Origin: Alphaproteobacteria bacterium
Lineage (GTDB): Bacteria > Pseudomonadota > Alphaproteobacteria > RS24
Assembly (NCBI GenBank): GCA_029248825.1
Contig: JAQWIP010000043.1
Coordinates: 1-49,959 of the forward strand
DNA: 49,959 nt
Direction of reading: 5' to 3'
Below, piece by piece: positions 16,784 through 25,407 of the stretch. A program made the position numbers and the translations under genes. How positions within the stretch are numbered: position 1 is the first letter of the stretch; each line of letters starts with the position of its first letter. Under the pieces are notes generated by a model that did no database searches, was not told the origin of the DNA, and saw only the letters and a program-made list of their open reading frames with translations.

Positions 16784-17347
16784 TTGTCTGCTGATGAAAG
16801 TGTAATTGGGGGTTTGGCTGGGCGATACGCCGTAGCGCTTTTCGAATTGACCCAAGAGCTTCCAGCCGCGCAAGCCAAAACAGTGGCTGGCGATGTGGAC
16901 GGTTTGAAAGCCTTAATTCAAGACAATGAGAGCCTTCAAAAACTGATCAAAAGCCCCCTCATTAGCGCCGCGGAACAAGCGGCTGCGCTGTCGGCTGTGT
17001 TGGATAAAGCGGGCCTGCATAAATTGGTGAAAAATTTTGCGGCTCTTGTGGTTTCCAAACGCCGCGCTTTCGCGCTGGTCGATATGGCGAGCCAATTTAA
17101 TGCGCTGTCCGAGCTGTCTCGCGATGAGATTACCGCCTATGTGACATCCGCCCGCGATTTGACCGCGGAACAAATTAAATCGCTGAAAAGCGAACTCAAT
17201 CAGGCTTCGGGCAAAACTGTTCTTATCGAAGCTGAAACCGATGCGGCTCTTTTGGGTGGCATGGTTGTTAAAATTGGCAGTCGTATGATTGACGGCTCGC
17301 TGCGAACCAAGTTGAATTCTCTAAAAACGGCTCTCAGCGAAGGCTGA
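16784..17347 (+). CDS. atpH: F1 ATP synthase delta subunit
   Basis: AtpH (187 aa) is the stator subunit linking the F1 head to the b subunits. The sequence SADESVIGGLAGRYAVALFEL is the typical N-terminus, and the C-terminal region with LLGGMVVKIGSRMIDGSLRTKL is the family signature. The start codon is TTG: in-frame sequence upstream reaches a stop at 16763-16765 without an ATG or GTG, and the protein from the TTG is full length. It is the first gene of atpHAGDC. Confidence 0.94.
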   Translation: MSADESVIGGLAGRYAVALFELTQELPAAQAKTVAGDVDGLKALIQDNESLQKLIKSPLISAAEQAAALSAVLDKAGLHKLVKNFAALVVSKRRAFALVDMASQFNALSELSRDEITAYVTSARDLTAEQIKSLKSELNQASGKTVLIEAETDAALLGGMVVKIGSRMIDGSLRTKLNSLKTALSEG

Positions 17348-17373
17348 GCGGCTCCTTAAAGTGAGGCACACTG

Positions 17374-18903
17374 ATGGACATTAAAGCGTCGGAAATTTCT
17401 TCCATCCTAAAAGAGCAAATTAAAGGCTTTGACCAAAAATCGGAGGTCTCCGAGATTGGCCAAGTTCTCTCCGTTGGCGATGGGATTGCCCGTATCTACG
17501 GCCTAGACAATGTTCAGGCCGGTGAAATGGTGGAATTCCCTGGCGGCATTCGCGGCATGGCGCTTAATCTTGAAGAAGATAACGTCGGCGTTGTGGTGTT
17601 TGGCTCGGACCGCGATATTCGCGAAGGCGATACCGTAAAACGCACCGGCGATATTGTGTCGGTGCCAGTCGGCAAAGGCTTGCTCGGCCGCGTGGTTGAC
17701 GCGCTCGGCAATCCGCTCGACGGCAAAGGCCCGATTGAAGCCGATGCGCACATGAAAGTGGACGTCAAGGCGCCGGGCATTATCCCGCGCAAATCGGTGC
17801 ATGAGCCGATGCAAACCGGCCTGAAAGCTGTCGATGCGCTTATTCCTGTTGGCCGTGGCCAGCGCGAGCTGATCATTGGTGACCGCCAAACCGGCAAGAC
17901 CGCGATTGCGATTGACGCGATTTTGAACCAAAAAGCGGCCAATGAAGGCGATGATGAAAGCGCGAAACTCTATTGCGTTTACGTTGCCATTGGCCAGAAG
18001 CGCTCGACCGTGGCGCAGATTGTGAAAACACTGGAAGAAAACGATGCGATGAAATATTCCGTCGTTGTGGCCGCGACCGCTTCGGAAGCCGCGCCCATGC
18101 AGTTCTTGGCACCTTTTGCGGGTTGCACCATGGCGGAATATTTCCGCGACAATGGCATGCACGCGCTGATTACCTATGATGATTTGTCGAAACAGGCTGT
18201 GGCCTATCGTCAAATGTCGCTTCTGCTGCGTCGTCCACCGGGTCGCGAAGCCTATCCGGGCGATGTGTTCTTCTTGCACTCTCGTTTGCTCGAGCGTGCG
18301 GCGAAATTGAACGAAGATTCGGGCAGCGGTTCGATGACGGCTTTGCCAATCATTGAAACCCAAGCCAATGACGTATCCGCGTATATTCCAACCAATGTGA
18401 TTTCCATCACCGATGGTCAAATTTTCTTGGAAACGGACTTGTTCTATCAAGGCATTCGTCCTGCGGTTAACGTAGGTCTGTCGGTGTCTCGTGTGGGCTC
18501 TTCGGCGCAAATTAAAGCGATGAAGCAGGTTGCGGGTAAAATTAAGGGTGAGCTGGCGCAATATCGCGAAATGGCTGCCTTTGCTCAGTTTGGTTCCGAT
18601 TTGGACGCCTCGACCCAGCAATTGCTGCGCCGTGGCGAACGCCTCACCGAGCTGTTGAAACAAGCGCAATTCTCGCCACTGAAAGTGGAAGAGCAAGTTG
18701 TGGTGATTTACGCCGGCGTAAACGGCTATCTCGATGCGATTGAAACATCGCAAGTTGGCGACTTCGAAAACGGTCTCCTCGAGCTGGTTCATAATAGCCA
18801 TAGCGCTATTTTGGACAGCGTTCGCGCCGAGAAAGCTCTGTCGGATACAACCGAAGCGGCCTTGAAAAAAGTCGTCGACGAGTATGCTGCGAGTTTCGCG
18901 TAA
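17374..18903 (+). CDS. atpA: F1 ATP synthase alpha subunit
   Basis: AtpA (509 aa) forms the non-catalytic nucleotide sites of the F1 hexamer. It has the beta-barrel N-domain (VLSVGDGIARIYGL), P-loop GDRQTGKT at residues 169-176, the conserved YDDLSKQAVAYR and RPPGREAYPGD segments and the arginine-finger region LSVSRVGSSAQ. Length is normal. It starts 26 bases after atpH with a GTGAGG ribosome site. Confidence 0.98.
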   Translation: MDIKASEISSILKEQIKGFDQKSEVSEIGQVLSVGDGIARIYGLDNVQAGEMVEFPGGIRGMALNLEEDNVGVVVFGSDRDIREGDTVKRTGDIVSVPVGKGLLGRVVDALGNPLDGKGPIEADAHMKVDVKAPGIIPRKSVHEPMQTGLKAVDALIPVGRGQRELIIGDRQTGKTAIAIDAILNQKAANEGDDESAKLYCVYVAIGQKRSTVAQIVKTLEENDAMKYSVVVAATASEAAPMQFLAPFAGCTMAEYFRDNGMHALITYDDLSKQAVAYRQMSLLLRRPPGREAYPGDVFFLHSRLLERAAKLNEDSGSGSMTALPIIETQANDVSAYIPTNVISITDGQIFLETDLFYQGIRPAVNVGLSVSRVGSSAQIKAMKQVAGKIKGELAQYREMAAFAQFGSDLDASTQQLLRRGERLTELLKQAQFSPLKVEEQVVVIYAGVNGYLDAIETSQVGDFENGLLELVHNSHSAILDSVRAEKALSDTTEAALKKVVDEYAASFA

Positions 18904-18931
18904 ACCCTAGATTGAGCAAGAGGGCCGATAG

Positions 18932-19834
18932 ATGGCATCTTTGAAAGAGCTTCGTAACCGAATTGCAAGCGTGCAAGCCACGCAGAAGATTACGCGCGCC
19001 ATGCAAATGGTGGCGGCATCGAAATTGCGTCGGGCTCAAGAAGCAGCCGAAGCCGCACGCCCCTATGCCGACCGCATGGGCGCTGTCTTGGCCAATCTGG
19101 CCGCCGGCATTACAGATACCACAAGCGCGCCGCGCCTTTTGGCTGGCACGGGCAGCGACCAGCGCCATTTGCTGATTGTTGCCACGGCCGAACGGGGTCT
19201 TTGTGGTGGCTTTAACTCGTCGATTTCGCGCCTCGCTCGCGCCGATGCCCAACGGTTGATGGGCGAAGGCAAACAGGTCGAGATTCTATGTGTGGGTCGC
19301 AAAGGCCATGACGCTTTGAAGCGCAGTTTTGAAAACGAATTGCTCGAGCCGATTACGTTTCAGGGTTTGAAAAGCATTGGCTTTGAGCAAGCCCAGCAAG
19401 TGGGCGAGAAAGTTCTGGCAGATTTTGCCGCAGATAAGTTTGATGTCTGCACGCTGTATTTCTCGCGGTTTGAAAATGTCATCAGCCAAATCCCGACCGG
19501 CTTGCAAATCATTCCGGCCAGTATTGAGACGTCACAAGCCGATAATTTGGCCGATAATTTAGCCGATGCCTTGCAAGGGGCGGCTTATGATTATGAGCCA
19601 GAAGAAAACGATATTCTGGATGCGCTTTTGCCGCGCAATATTACGGTTCAAGTTTTGCGCGCGCTGCTTGAAAATGCCGCGAGTGAACAAGGCGCTCGGA
19701 TGAGTGCGATGGACAATGCTACCCGCAATGCTGGCGAGATGATTGATAGTCTCAGCATTACCTACAACCGGTCGCGTCAGGCTCAAATTACCAAAGAATT
19801 GATTGAAATTATTTCCGGCGCAGAAGCGCTATAA
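18932..19834 (+). CDS. atpG: F1 ATP synthase gamma subunit
   Basis: AtpG (300 aa) is the central rotor shaft of F1. The two long terminal helices are recognisable: N-terminal SLKELRNRIASVQATQKITRAM with AMQMVAASKLRRAQ, and the C-terminal MDNATRNAGEMIDSLSITYN followed by RQAQITKELIEIISGAEAL. The central Rossmann-like domain contains ATAERGLCGGFN. It sits between atpA (28-base gap) and atpD. Confidence 0.97.
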   Translation: MASLKELRNRIASVQATQKITRAMQMVAASKLRRAQEAAEAARPYADRMGAVLANLAAGITDTTSAPRLLAGTGSDQRHLLIVATAERGLCGGFNSSISRLARADAQRLMGEGKQVEILCVGRKGHDALKRSFENELLEPITFQGLKSIGFEQAQQVGEKVLADFAADKFDVCTLYFSRFENVISQIPTGLQIIPASIETSQADNLADNLADALQGAAYDYEPEENDILDALLPRNITVQVLRALLENAASEQGARMSAMDNATRNAGEMIDSLSITYNRSRQAQITKELIEIISGAEAL

Positions 19835-19886
19835 GACGCCAGCGCGACAAGCGCTATCGAGAGAGAAAGAACACGAGGACAAAATT

Positions 19887-21305
19887 ATGGCTTCAACAGG
19901 TAAAATCAGCCAAGTAATTGGCGCCGTGGTGGACGTACAATTTGAGGGCGAACTGCCGCAAATTCTAAACGCGCTGGAAACCGATAATAACGGCAACCGT
20001 CTCGTTTTAGAAGTCGCACAGCATTTGGGCGAGCGCACCGTTCGCACCATCGCGATGGACAGCACAGAAGGCTGTGTGCGCGGCCAAGCCGTGAGCGACA
20101 CAGGCACCGCGATTACGGTTCCCGTGGGCGAGGCGACTTTGGGTCGTATCATCAATGTTATCGGCGAGCCGGTAGATGAAGCAGGCCCCGTAGACGCCAG
20201 CCAAACCCGTGGCATTCACCAAGAAGCACCAGAGTTTGTTGAGCAGTCCACCGAAAGTGAATTGCTGGTCACCGGCATTAAAGTGGTTGACCTGCTGGCG
20301 CCATACGCGAAGGGCGGTAAAATTGGCCTCTTCGGCGGTGCGGGCGTGGGCAAGACCGTTTTGATTATGGAATTGATTAACAACGTCGCGAAAGCGCACG
20401 GTGGCTACTCGGTATTTGCCGGTGTGGGCGAGCGTACCCGCGAAGGCAATGACCTTTATTGGGAAATGATTGAAAGCGGCGTGAACGTCGAAAAAGGCGG
20501 CGCTGGCTCCAAATGTGCGCTGGTATACGGCCAAATGAATGAGCCTCCAGGCGCGCGTGCGCGTGTGGCTTTGACGGGTCTGACGGTTGCGGAAAACTTC
20601 CGCGACGAAGGTCAGGACGTGTTGTTCTTCGTAGATAATATTTTCCGCTTCACCCAAGCGGGTTCGGAAGTGTCGGCGCTTTTGGGTCGTATTCCTTCCG
20701 CTGTGGGCTATCAGCCAACCCTGTCGACCGACATGGGTCAGTTGCAAGAGCGCATTACCACCACCAATAAAGGCTCGATTACCTCGGTGCAGGCGATTTA
20801 TGTGCCAGCCGATGATTTGACCGATCCGGCGCCTGCCGCCTCGTTTGCTCACTTGGATGCGACGACGGTTCTGTCGCGTGCAATCTCGGAAAAAGGCATT
20901 TATCCAGCCGTGGATCCGCTCGATTCGACGAGCCGTATTCTCGAGCCTCGCGTGGTTGGCGAGGAGCATTATGGGGTGGCTCGCGAAGTGCAGGAAATTC
21001 TGCAGCGCTATAAATCTTTGCAAGATATTATTGCTATTCTGGGCATGGATGAGTTGTCGGAAGAAGATAAGCTGGTCGTGAACCGCGCGCGTAAAATCGA
21101 GCGTTTCTTGTCGCAGCCGTTCCACGTGGCCGAAATCTTCACCGGTTCGCCAGGTATTCTGGTTGATTTGGCAGACACCATCAAAGGCTTTAAAGGTCTG
21201 TGCGCTGGCGATTATGACCATCTGCCAGAAGCGGCCTTCTACATGGTCGGCACCATCGAAGATGCGATTGCCAAAGCAGAAGCCATGGCAGCGGAAGCCG
21301 CCTAA
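19887..21305 (+). CDS. atpD: F1 ATP synthase beta subunit
   Basis: AtpD (472 aa) carries the catalytic sites for ATP synthesis. P-loop GGAGVGKT is at residues 150-157, followed by the catalytic-glutamate segment GVGERTREGNDLY, the DELSEED-type lever loop (written DELSEEDK) and the EILQRYKSLQDIIAILG region. The start at 19887 was chosen because an ACGAGGA ribosome site lies 7 bases upstream and MASTGKISQVIGAVVDV is the usual N-terminus; the frame remains open back into atpG, which is not coding. Confidence 0.98.
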   Translation: MASTGKISQVIGAVVDVQFEGELPQILNALETDNNGNRLVLEVAQHLGERTVRTIAMDSTEGCVRGQAVSDTGTAITVPVGEATLGRIINVIGEPVDEAGPVDASQTRGIHQEAPEFVEQSTESELLVTGIKVVDLLAPYAKGGKIGLFGGAGVGKTVLIMELINNVAKAHGGYSVFAGVGERTREGNDLYWEMIESGVNVEKGGAGSKCALVYGQMNEPPGARARVALTGLTVAENFRDEGQDVLFFVDNIFRFTQAGSEVSALLGRIPSAVGYQPTLSTDMGQLQERITTTNKGSITSVQAIYVPADDLTDPAPAASFAHLDATTVLSRAISEKGIYPAVDPLDSTSRILEPRVVGEEHYGVAREVQEILQRYKSLQDIIAILGMDELSEEDKLVVNRARKIERFLSQPFHVAEIFTGSPGILVDLADTIKGFKGLCAGDYDHLPEAAFYMVGTIEDAIAKAEAMAAEAA

Positions 21306-21342
21306 AGGTTTCGAGTTAGGAAACTCTTAGTTAGGATAGAGA

Positions 21343-21618
21343 ATGGCCGATAAGCTACAATTTGATCTGGTAAGCCCTGAAAAGCTGGTGTTTTCCGCCC
21401 AAGTCGACGGCGTGCAAATTCCCGGTGCCGAGGGCGATTTTGGGGCTCTTCCCAATCACAGCCCAGTCATGGCCATGCTCCGTGCCGGCACTCTGGTCAT
21501 CGAAAACGATGGCAAGACGCAAGACTATACGCTCGATGGCGGCTTCGTCGACGTGACCCCGCAAGGTGTCACCGTCTTGGCGGAGAGCATCGGCGAGGGT
21601 GCTGGCGAAGAAGCTTAA
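21343..21618 (+). CDS. atpC: F1 ATP synthase epsilon subunit, short form lacking the C-terminal helices
   Basis: A 91-aa epsilon subunit with a complete N-terminal beta-sandwich (LQFDLVSPEKLVFSAQVDGV, PGAEGDFGALPNHSP, GGFVDVTPQGVTVLAE) that binds gamma and the c-ring. Bacterial epsilon usually has about 130-140 residues with a C-terminal helical hairpin; here the protein ends in GEGAGEEA right after the sandwich. A transcription terminator begins only about 20 bases after the stop and no other frame carries a helical continuation, so this looks like the natural gene and not a frameshift. Confidence 0.93.
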   Translation: MADKLQFDLVSPEKLVFSAQVDGVQIPGAEGDFGALPNHSPVMAMLRAGTLVIENDGKTQDYTLDGGFVDVTPQGVTVLAESIGEGAGEEA

Positions 21619-21639
21619 TCCTGCTAAAAAGTTAAAAAC

Positions 21640-21672
21640 AGGCGCCCTTGTTCGTAAGCGGCGCCTTTTTTA
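21640..21672. terminator. Bidirectional terminator between atpC and purU
   Basis: AGGCGCC pairs with GGCGCCT over a 13-base loop. On the plus strand TTTTTT follows and would end the atp operon; on the minus strand the arm is followed by TGTTTTTAACTTTTT and would end the purU transcript, whose stop codon lies 4 bases away. Confidence 0.88.
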
Positions 21673-21675
21673 TGT

Positions 21676-22515
21676 CTATTCGAACACCACGGTCTTATTG
21701 CCGTTTAAAAACACCCGCCGCTCGGTAAGCAAACGCACGGCGCGTGCCAAAGTACGCCGTTCGGTGTCGCGCCCCACGTCGATGAAGCTGGCGACATTCA
21801 TATCATGGCGCACGGGCTCGACGCCTTGCGTGATAATCGGGCCTTCATCCAAATCGGCGGTGACAAAATGCGCCGTCGCGCCGATGATTTTCACGCCGCG
21901 TTCATGCGCTTGGCTATATGGCTCGGCGCCTTTGAAACTGGGCAGGAAACTATGATGGATGTTGATGATGCGGCCGCTATGGCGGGCCACAAATTCGGGC
22001 GTTAGCACTTGCATATAGCGCGCCAATATCACCAAATCGATGGAGTCTTGCTCGATGAGCGCATCCAATTTGGCTTCATTGTCGGCCTTGGCCTCGCGCC
22101 CGCCGAGCGTGTGATAGGCAAGGTTTGCATCCTGCGCCCAATGGCGACCCGTCTCATGGTTGGAGGCAATGGCGGCAATCTCCATTTTCAAACTGCCGAC
22201 TTGCTGGCGATAGATTAAATCAATCAGGCAATGGTCGAATTTCGACAGAAGAATTAACACGCGCGGGCGCGCAGTGGCATCAGCCACTTGCAGGTTCATG
22301 TCAAATTCTCCAGCAATATCGGCTAATTGGCGCTCCACTTGGGCAGAACTTGTGTCACCCTCAAAACCGATGCGCATGAAATACTGCCCCGTCTCGGGCG
22401 CGCTATATTGCTGGCTGTCCAAAATGTTAAATGTTTGTTCGGCGAGGTTTTGCGTAATCGCCGCCACAATCCCCGGGCGGTCGGGGCAAGATAGGGTCAA
22501 GATAAAGGACTTCAT
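21676..22515 (-). CDS. purU: Formyltetrahydrofolate deformylase
   Basis: PurU (279 aa) hydrolyses 10-formyl-THF to THF and formate, balancing one-carbon pools. An N-terminal ACT domain (about 1-85, FILTLSCPDRPGIVAAITQNL) precedes a formyltransferase-fold catalytic domain with HHSFLPSFKGAEPYSQAHERG and the GATAHFVTADLDEGPIITQ segment, which contain the catalytic Asn/His/Asp set of the family. Its ATG directly abuts the stop of the upstream oxygenase gene, and a bidirectional terminator follows. Confidence 0.95.
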   Translation of the reverse strand: MKSFILTLSCPDRPGIVAAITQNLAEQTFNILDSQQYSAPETGQYFMRIGFEGDTSSAQVERQLADIAGEFDMNLQVADATARPRVLILLSKFDHCLIDLIYRQQVGSLKMEIAAIASNHETGRHWAQDANLAYHTLGGREAKADNEAKLDALIEQDSIDLVILARYMQVLTPEFVARHSGRIINIHHSFLPSFKGAEPYSQAHERGVKIIGATAHFVTADLDEGPIITQGVEPVRHDMNVASFIDVGRDTERRTLARAVRLLTERRVFLNGNKTVVFE

Positions 22516-23493
22516 TTAGCGCTCCTGGCGATAGGCAAAACTCTGTTTGATTTTCATCAGCAAATGCTCCAAAGCACTGGCGTCTTCATAGTGTCGCGTT
22601 TCGCCCTCGCCATGGCAAGTGGGCAGGGGCGATAAATCGGCTTCCGCATCGGGGTCGAAAAAATACGCCATCGAGTGGCGCGTCTTGCCCGAGCGATTGA
22701 CCACCCGGTGGCGCGTCGAGGCGTAGCGATTGTTGGTCCAACGCGCCATCATGTCGCCGATATTAACCACCACAAAGTCGCGCGAGGCCGGCACGCTTAT
22801 CCAGTCGCCATTGGCTTTTTGCACTTCCAGCCCCGGCTCGTCGTTTTGCAACAAAAGGGTCAAACAGCCAAAATCTGTATGCGCCCCCGCCCCCAAAAGG
22901 GTCTCGTCGCGCATCGGCGGATAACGCAAGGGCGCCAGCGTCGCCATCGGCAAGGTCAGCCAAGGTTCAAAATGCCTCTCCTCCAAGCCCAGCGATAAAG
23001 CAAAGGCTTGCATGAGCTGGCGCGATAGCCCCTCGCAAGCCGCATAAGTCGCTTGCATGGCGGCTTTAAACTCAGAGCCACCGATGGCCTCATTCGGCCA
23101 TTGGTTCGGCCCGTGTAAGGCCACGCCTGCGGCTACTTTAGGGTGGTGAAGCGGTAAATCGCGGCCGATTTTCAGCCCTTCTTTGGCATCGCCTTGAGCT
23201 TGGTTTTGGGCATCCAATACTTCTTGGCCGGCGCCAAACCAGCCGCGATGATAGGGCGAGGCCTCGATAGAGAGGCTTTGTTTATCTGCCAAGGGGCGGT
23301 CAAAAAACTGCGCCGCTTGGGCAAACCCCGCATCGATAATCTCGCGGGCGAGGCCATGATGGGTGAGCAGAAAAAATCCTGTTTCGCGACAAGCTTGGCC
23401 GATGGCGTCGGCGACAGACTGGCGCGCGTCTTGATTTGGCGTCTGCCCGTCTTGCGCGAAAGCTGCGAAATCAAGGACGGGGAGGCTCTCCAT
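22516..23493 (-). CDS. 2-oxoglutarate/Fe(II)-dependent oxygenase, isopenicillin N synthase-like
   Basis: A 325-aa non-heme iron enzyme. The N-terminal DIOX_N-like part (LPVLDFAAF, TGFFLLTHHGL) is followed by the double-stranded beta-helix with the iron ligands in GAHTDFGCLTLLLQ (His-x-Asp) and the distal histidine in STRHRVVN, then RHSMAYFFDPD providing the Arg-x-Ser that binds 2-oxoglutarate. Substrate is unknown; bacterial relatives have many small-molecule substrates. It is packed tightly: the rppH stop lies 1 base upstream of its start, and its stop touches the purU ATG, so it is translated with a housekeeping operon. Confidence 0.85.
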   Translation of the reverse strand: MESLPVLDFAAFAQDGQTPNQDARQSVADAIGQACRETGFFLLTHHGLAREIIDAGFAQAAQFFDRPLADKQSLSIEASPYHRGWFGAGQEVLDAQNQAQGDAKEGLKIGRDLPLHHPKVAAGVALHGPNQWPNEAIGGSEFKAAMQATYAACEGLSRQLMQAFALSLGLEERHFEPWLTLPMATLAPLRYPPMRDETLLGAGAHTDFGCLTLLLQNDEPGLEVQKANGDWISVPASRDFVVVNIGDMMARWTNNRYASTRHRVVNRSGKTRHSMAYFFDPDAEADLSPLPTCHGEGETRHYEDASALEHLLMKIKQSFAYRQER

Positions 23494-23494
23494 A

Positions 23495-24022
23495 TCAGGT
23501 TTGCGCGGGGCTTAGAAAAGCCAAACGCCGCTCCAGCTCGGTATAAATCGGTTTTTTGAAATCAATCACCCGCGCCACACATTCCGACATTGGACGCCAA
23601 GCCCATGCCTCAAATTCAATCTGACTATGCGAGGTCAAATTAATATCGCTGTCTTGGCCGAGAAACCGCATGGCAAACCATTTTTGTTTTTGCCCGCGAA
23701 ACTTGCCTTTCAAGGCCGTGCCGATAAGCGCCTCTGGCAAATCATAGGCCAGCCAATTGGGCAGCTCATAAATCAGCTCGGCCTCGCGCACGCCGGTCTC
23801 TTCGGCCAACTCGCGAAAGGCGGCTTGCACCGGCGTTTCGCCCGCATCCATGCCGCCTTGGGGCAATTGCCAGAGGGGGGCATCTTCGGGCAATTTATCG
23901 GCGCGGCGTTGGCCACACCACACCTGCCCTTTCGGGTTCAGCAAAACAATCCCGACACAGGGGCGATAAGCCAAGCTCTGCGCAGGGTGGTCGGCCGGAT
24001 AATGGGGAACAGCGTAACTCAT
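23495..24022 (-). CDS. rppH: RNA pyrophosphohydrolase (Nudix)
   Basis: RppH (175 aa) removes pyrophosphate from 5'-triphosphate RNA and so starts 5'-end-dependent mRNA decay. The Nudix box G-x5-E-x7-RELAEETGV spans residues 56-78, preceded by YRPCVGIVLLNPKGQVWCGQR and WQLPQGGMD, which match the RppH/NudH subgroup. It lies 10 bases after ctpA, an order often seen in alphaproteobacteria. Confidence 0.92.
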   Translation of the reverse strand: MSYAVPHYPADHPAQSLAYRPCVGIVLLNPKGQVWCGQRRADKLPEDAPLWQLPQGGMDAGETPVQAAFRELAEETGVREAELIYELPNWLAYDLPEALIGTALKGKFRGQKQKWFAMRFLGQDSDINLTSHSQIEFEAWAWRPMSECVARVIDFKKPIYTELERRLAFLSPAQT

Positions 24023-24032
24023 GTTTTATGTC

Positions 24033-25373
24033 TCAAGAGGTTGGTTCAAAATCGGCCTTGGCTTTTTTCAGCCCCATCAGCAATTCGATGGCGCGCGACA
24101 ATTGCTTATCGTCTTTCGGCTCGGGCGGAATAAAGGCCACGGCATTGCGGCGTTTTTTCTTCTCGCCTTTTTGGTTCGATTTCCCGTCGATATTTTGGCC
24201 GTCCAAAGCACCGCGCAAGTCTGACTCGCGGCGTCCTTTGCGGCCTTTCAAATCTTCTGGCAATTGCTGTTCGGCAATGATATCGGGCGTAATGCCCTTG
24301 GCCTGAATGGAGCGTCCCGAGGGGGTGAAATAGCGCGCGGTGGTCATCCGCAAGGCGCCCGAATTGGGCAGCGGCATAATCGATTGCACCGAGCCTTTGC
24401 CAAAGCTTTGCGTGCCAATAATCACCGCCCGGTGATGGTCTTGCAGGGCGCCTGCGACAATCTCCGCCGCCGAAGCCGAGCCGCCATTGATCATCACCAC
24501 GATGGGAAGCCCGCGCGCCATGTCGCCGCGCCTGGCGCTAAAGCGCGAGCTATCGTCTTCATTGCGTCCTCGCGTCGAGACAATCTCGCCTTTTTCCAAC
24601 ATCGTATCGGAAACCGAAATCGCCTCGCGCAATAGCCCGCCCGGGTTATTGCGAAGGTCGACGATATAGCCAGCCAAATTTGCGCTGCCAATCTCGGCGG
24701 GTAAATCGTTGAAAGCTTTTTTCAAATTGCGCGTGGTCTGCTGGTTAAACGTGGTCAGGCGAATATAGCCGATGTTTTTCTCAGGCCCTTCGACGCGCGT
24801 GCGCACGGCACGAATGCGAATGGTGTCGCGCACAATGGTAATTTCCAGCGGCTCATCCTCGCCCTCGCGCAATACGGTCAGCGTGATGGGTTTGCCTTTT
24901 TCGCCGCGCATCAGCTCCACCGCTTCCGAGAGCGTCAGCCCCATAATGGGCTTGCCGTCCAGCTCGGCAATCAAATCATTGGGTCGCATGCCGGCGCGAC
25001 TGGCAGGCGTCTCATCGATGGGGGCGATGACTTTCACCAGCCCGTTTTCCATGGTCACTTCAATGCCCAGCCCGCCGAATTCGCCTTTGGTTTCCACTTG
25101 CATGTCTTCAAAGCCCTTGGGCGGCAAATAAGAGGAATGCGGGTCGAGCGAACTCATCAAGCCCGACAGAGCCGCCTCGATAAGCTCTTTGTCGGAAGGC
25201 GCATCGACATAATTGCGGCGCACTTGTTCCAAAACATCACCAAAGAGGGTCAATTGCTCATATAGCTCTTTCTCGTCGCTCGATTGCGCCCCTGCGGGGG
25301 TGAGGCAAAGACCGGCGGCCACAAAGGCGGCGCAAGTGGCGGCGCGAAGGCTAGCAAATTTAGAAAGGGTCAT
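24033..25373 (-). CDS. ctpA: Carboxyl-terminal processing protease (S41 family)
   Basis: A 446-aa periplasmic serine protease. A signal peptide covers about residues 1-30 (ending TPAGAQ), a PDZ domain about 95-180 (GGLGIEV, IDETPASRAGMRPND), and the S41 catalytic core has VDLRNNPGGLL, the nucleophile Ser301 in GGSASAAEI and the general-base Lys326 in SFGKGSVQ. The C-terminal 70 residues are Lys/Arg/Glu-rich and low in complexity. Its neighbour upstream is an EnvC-like factor, so both probably act on envelope growth or division. Confidence 0.93.
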   Translation of the reverse strand: MTLSKFASLRAATCAAFVAAGLCLTPAGAQSSDEKELYEQLTLFGDVLEQVRRNYVDAPSDKELIEAALSGLMSSLDPHSSYLPPKGFEDMQVETKGEFGGLGIEVTMENGLVKVIAPIDETPASRAGMRPNDLIAELDGKPIMGLTLSEAVELMRGEKGKPITLTVLREGEDEPLEITIVRDTIRIRAVRTRVEGPEKNIGYIRLTTFNQQTTRNLKKAFNDLPAEIGSANLAGYIVDLRNNPGGLLREAISVSDTMLEKGEIVSTRGRNEDDSSRFSARRGDMARGLPIVVMINGGSASAAEIVAGALQDHHRAVIIGTQSFGKGSVQSIMPLPNSGALRMTTARYFTPSGRSIQAKGITPDIIAEQQLPEDLKGRKGRRESDLRGALDGQNIDGKSNQKGEKKKRRNAVAFIPPEPKDDKQLSRAIELLMGLKKAKADFEPTS

Positions 25374-25407
25374 CGTGGCTTCCGTTTCCAGCTCGGCGAG
25401 AGCTCGG

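Noticed and set aside
16784..16800. atpH start as a frameshifted ATG at 16771.
   Set aside because: ATG-GAA-TAA stops at once and the protein from TTG already has a complete delta-subunit N-terminus.
17503..18801. Long antisense open frame opposite atpA.
   Set aside because: Composition typical of a shadow frame (rich in His, Arg, Asn, Phe), no motif, and atpA is certain on the other strand.
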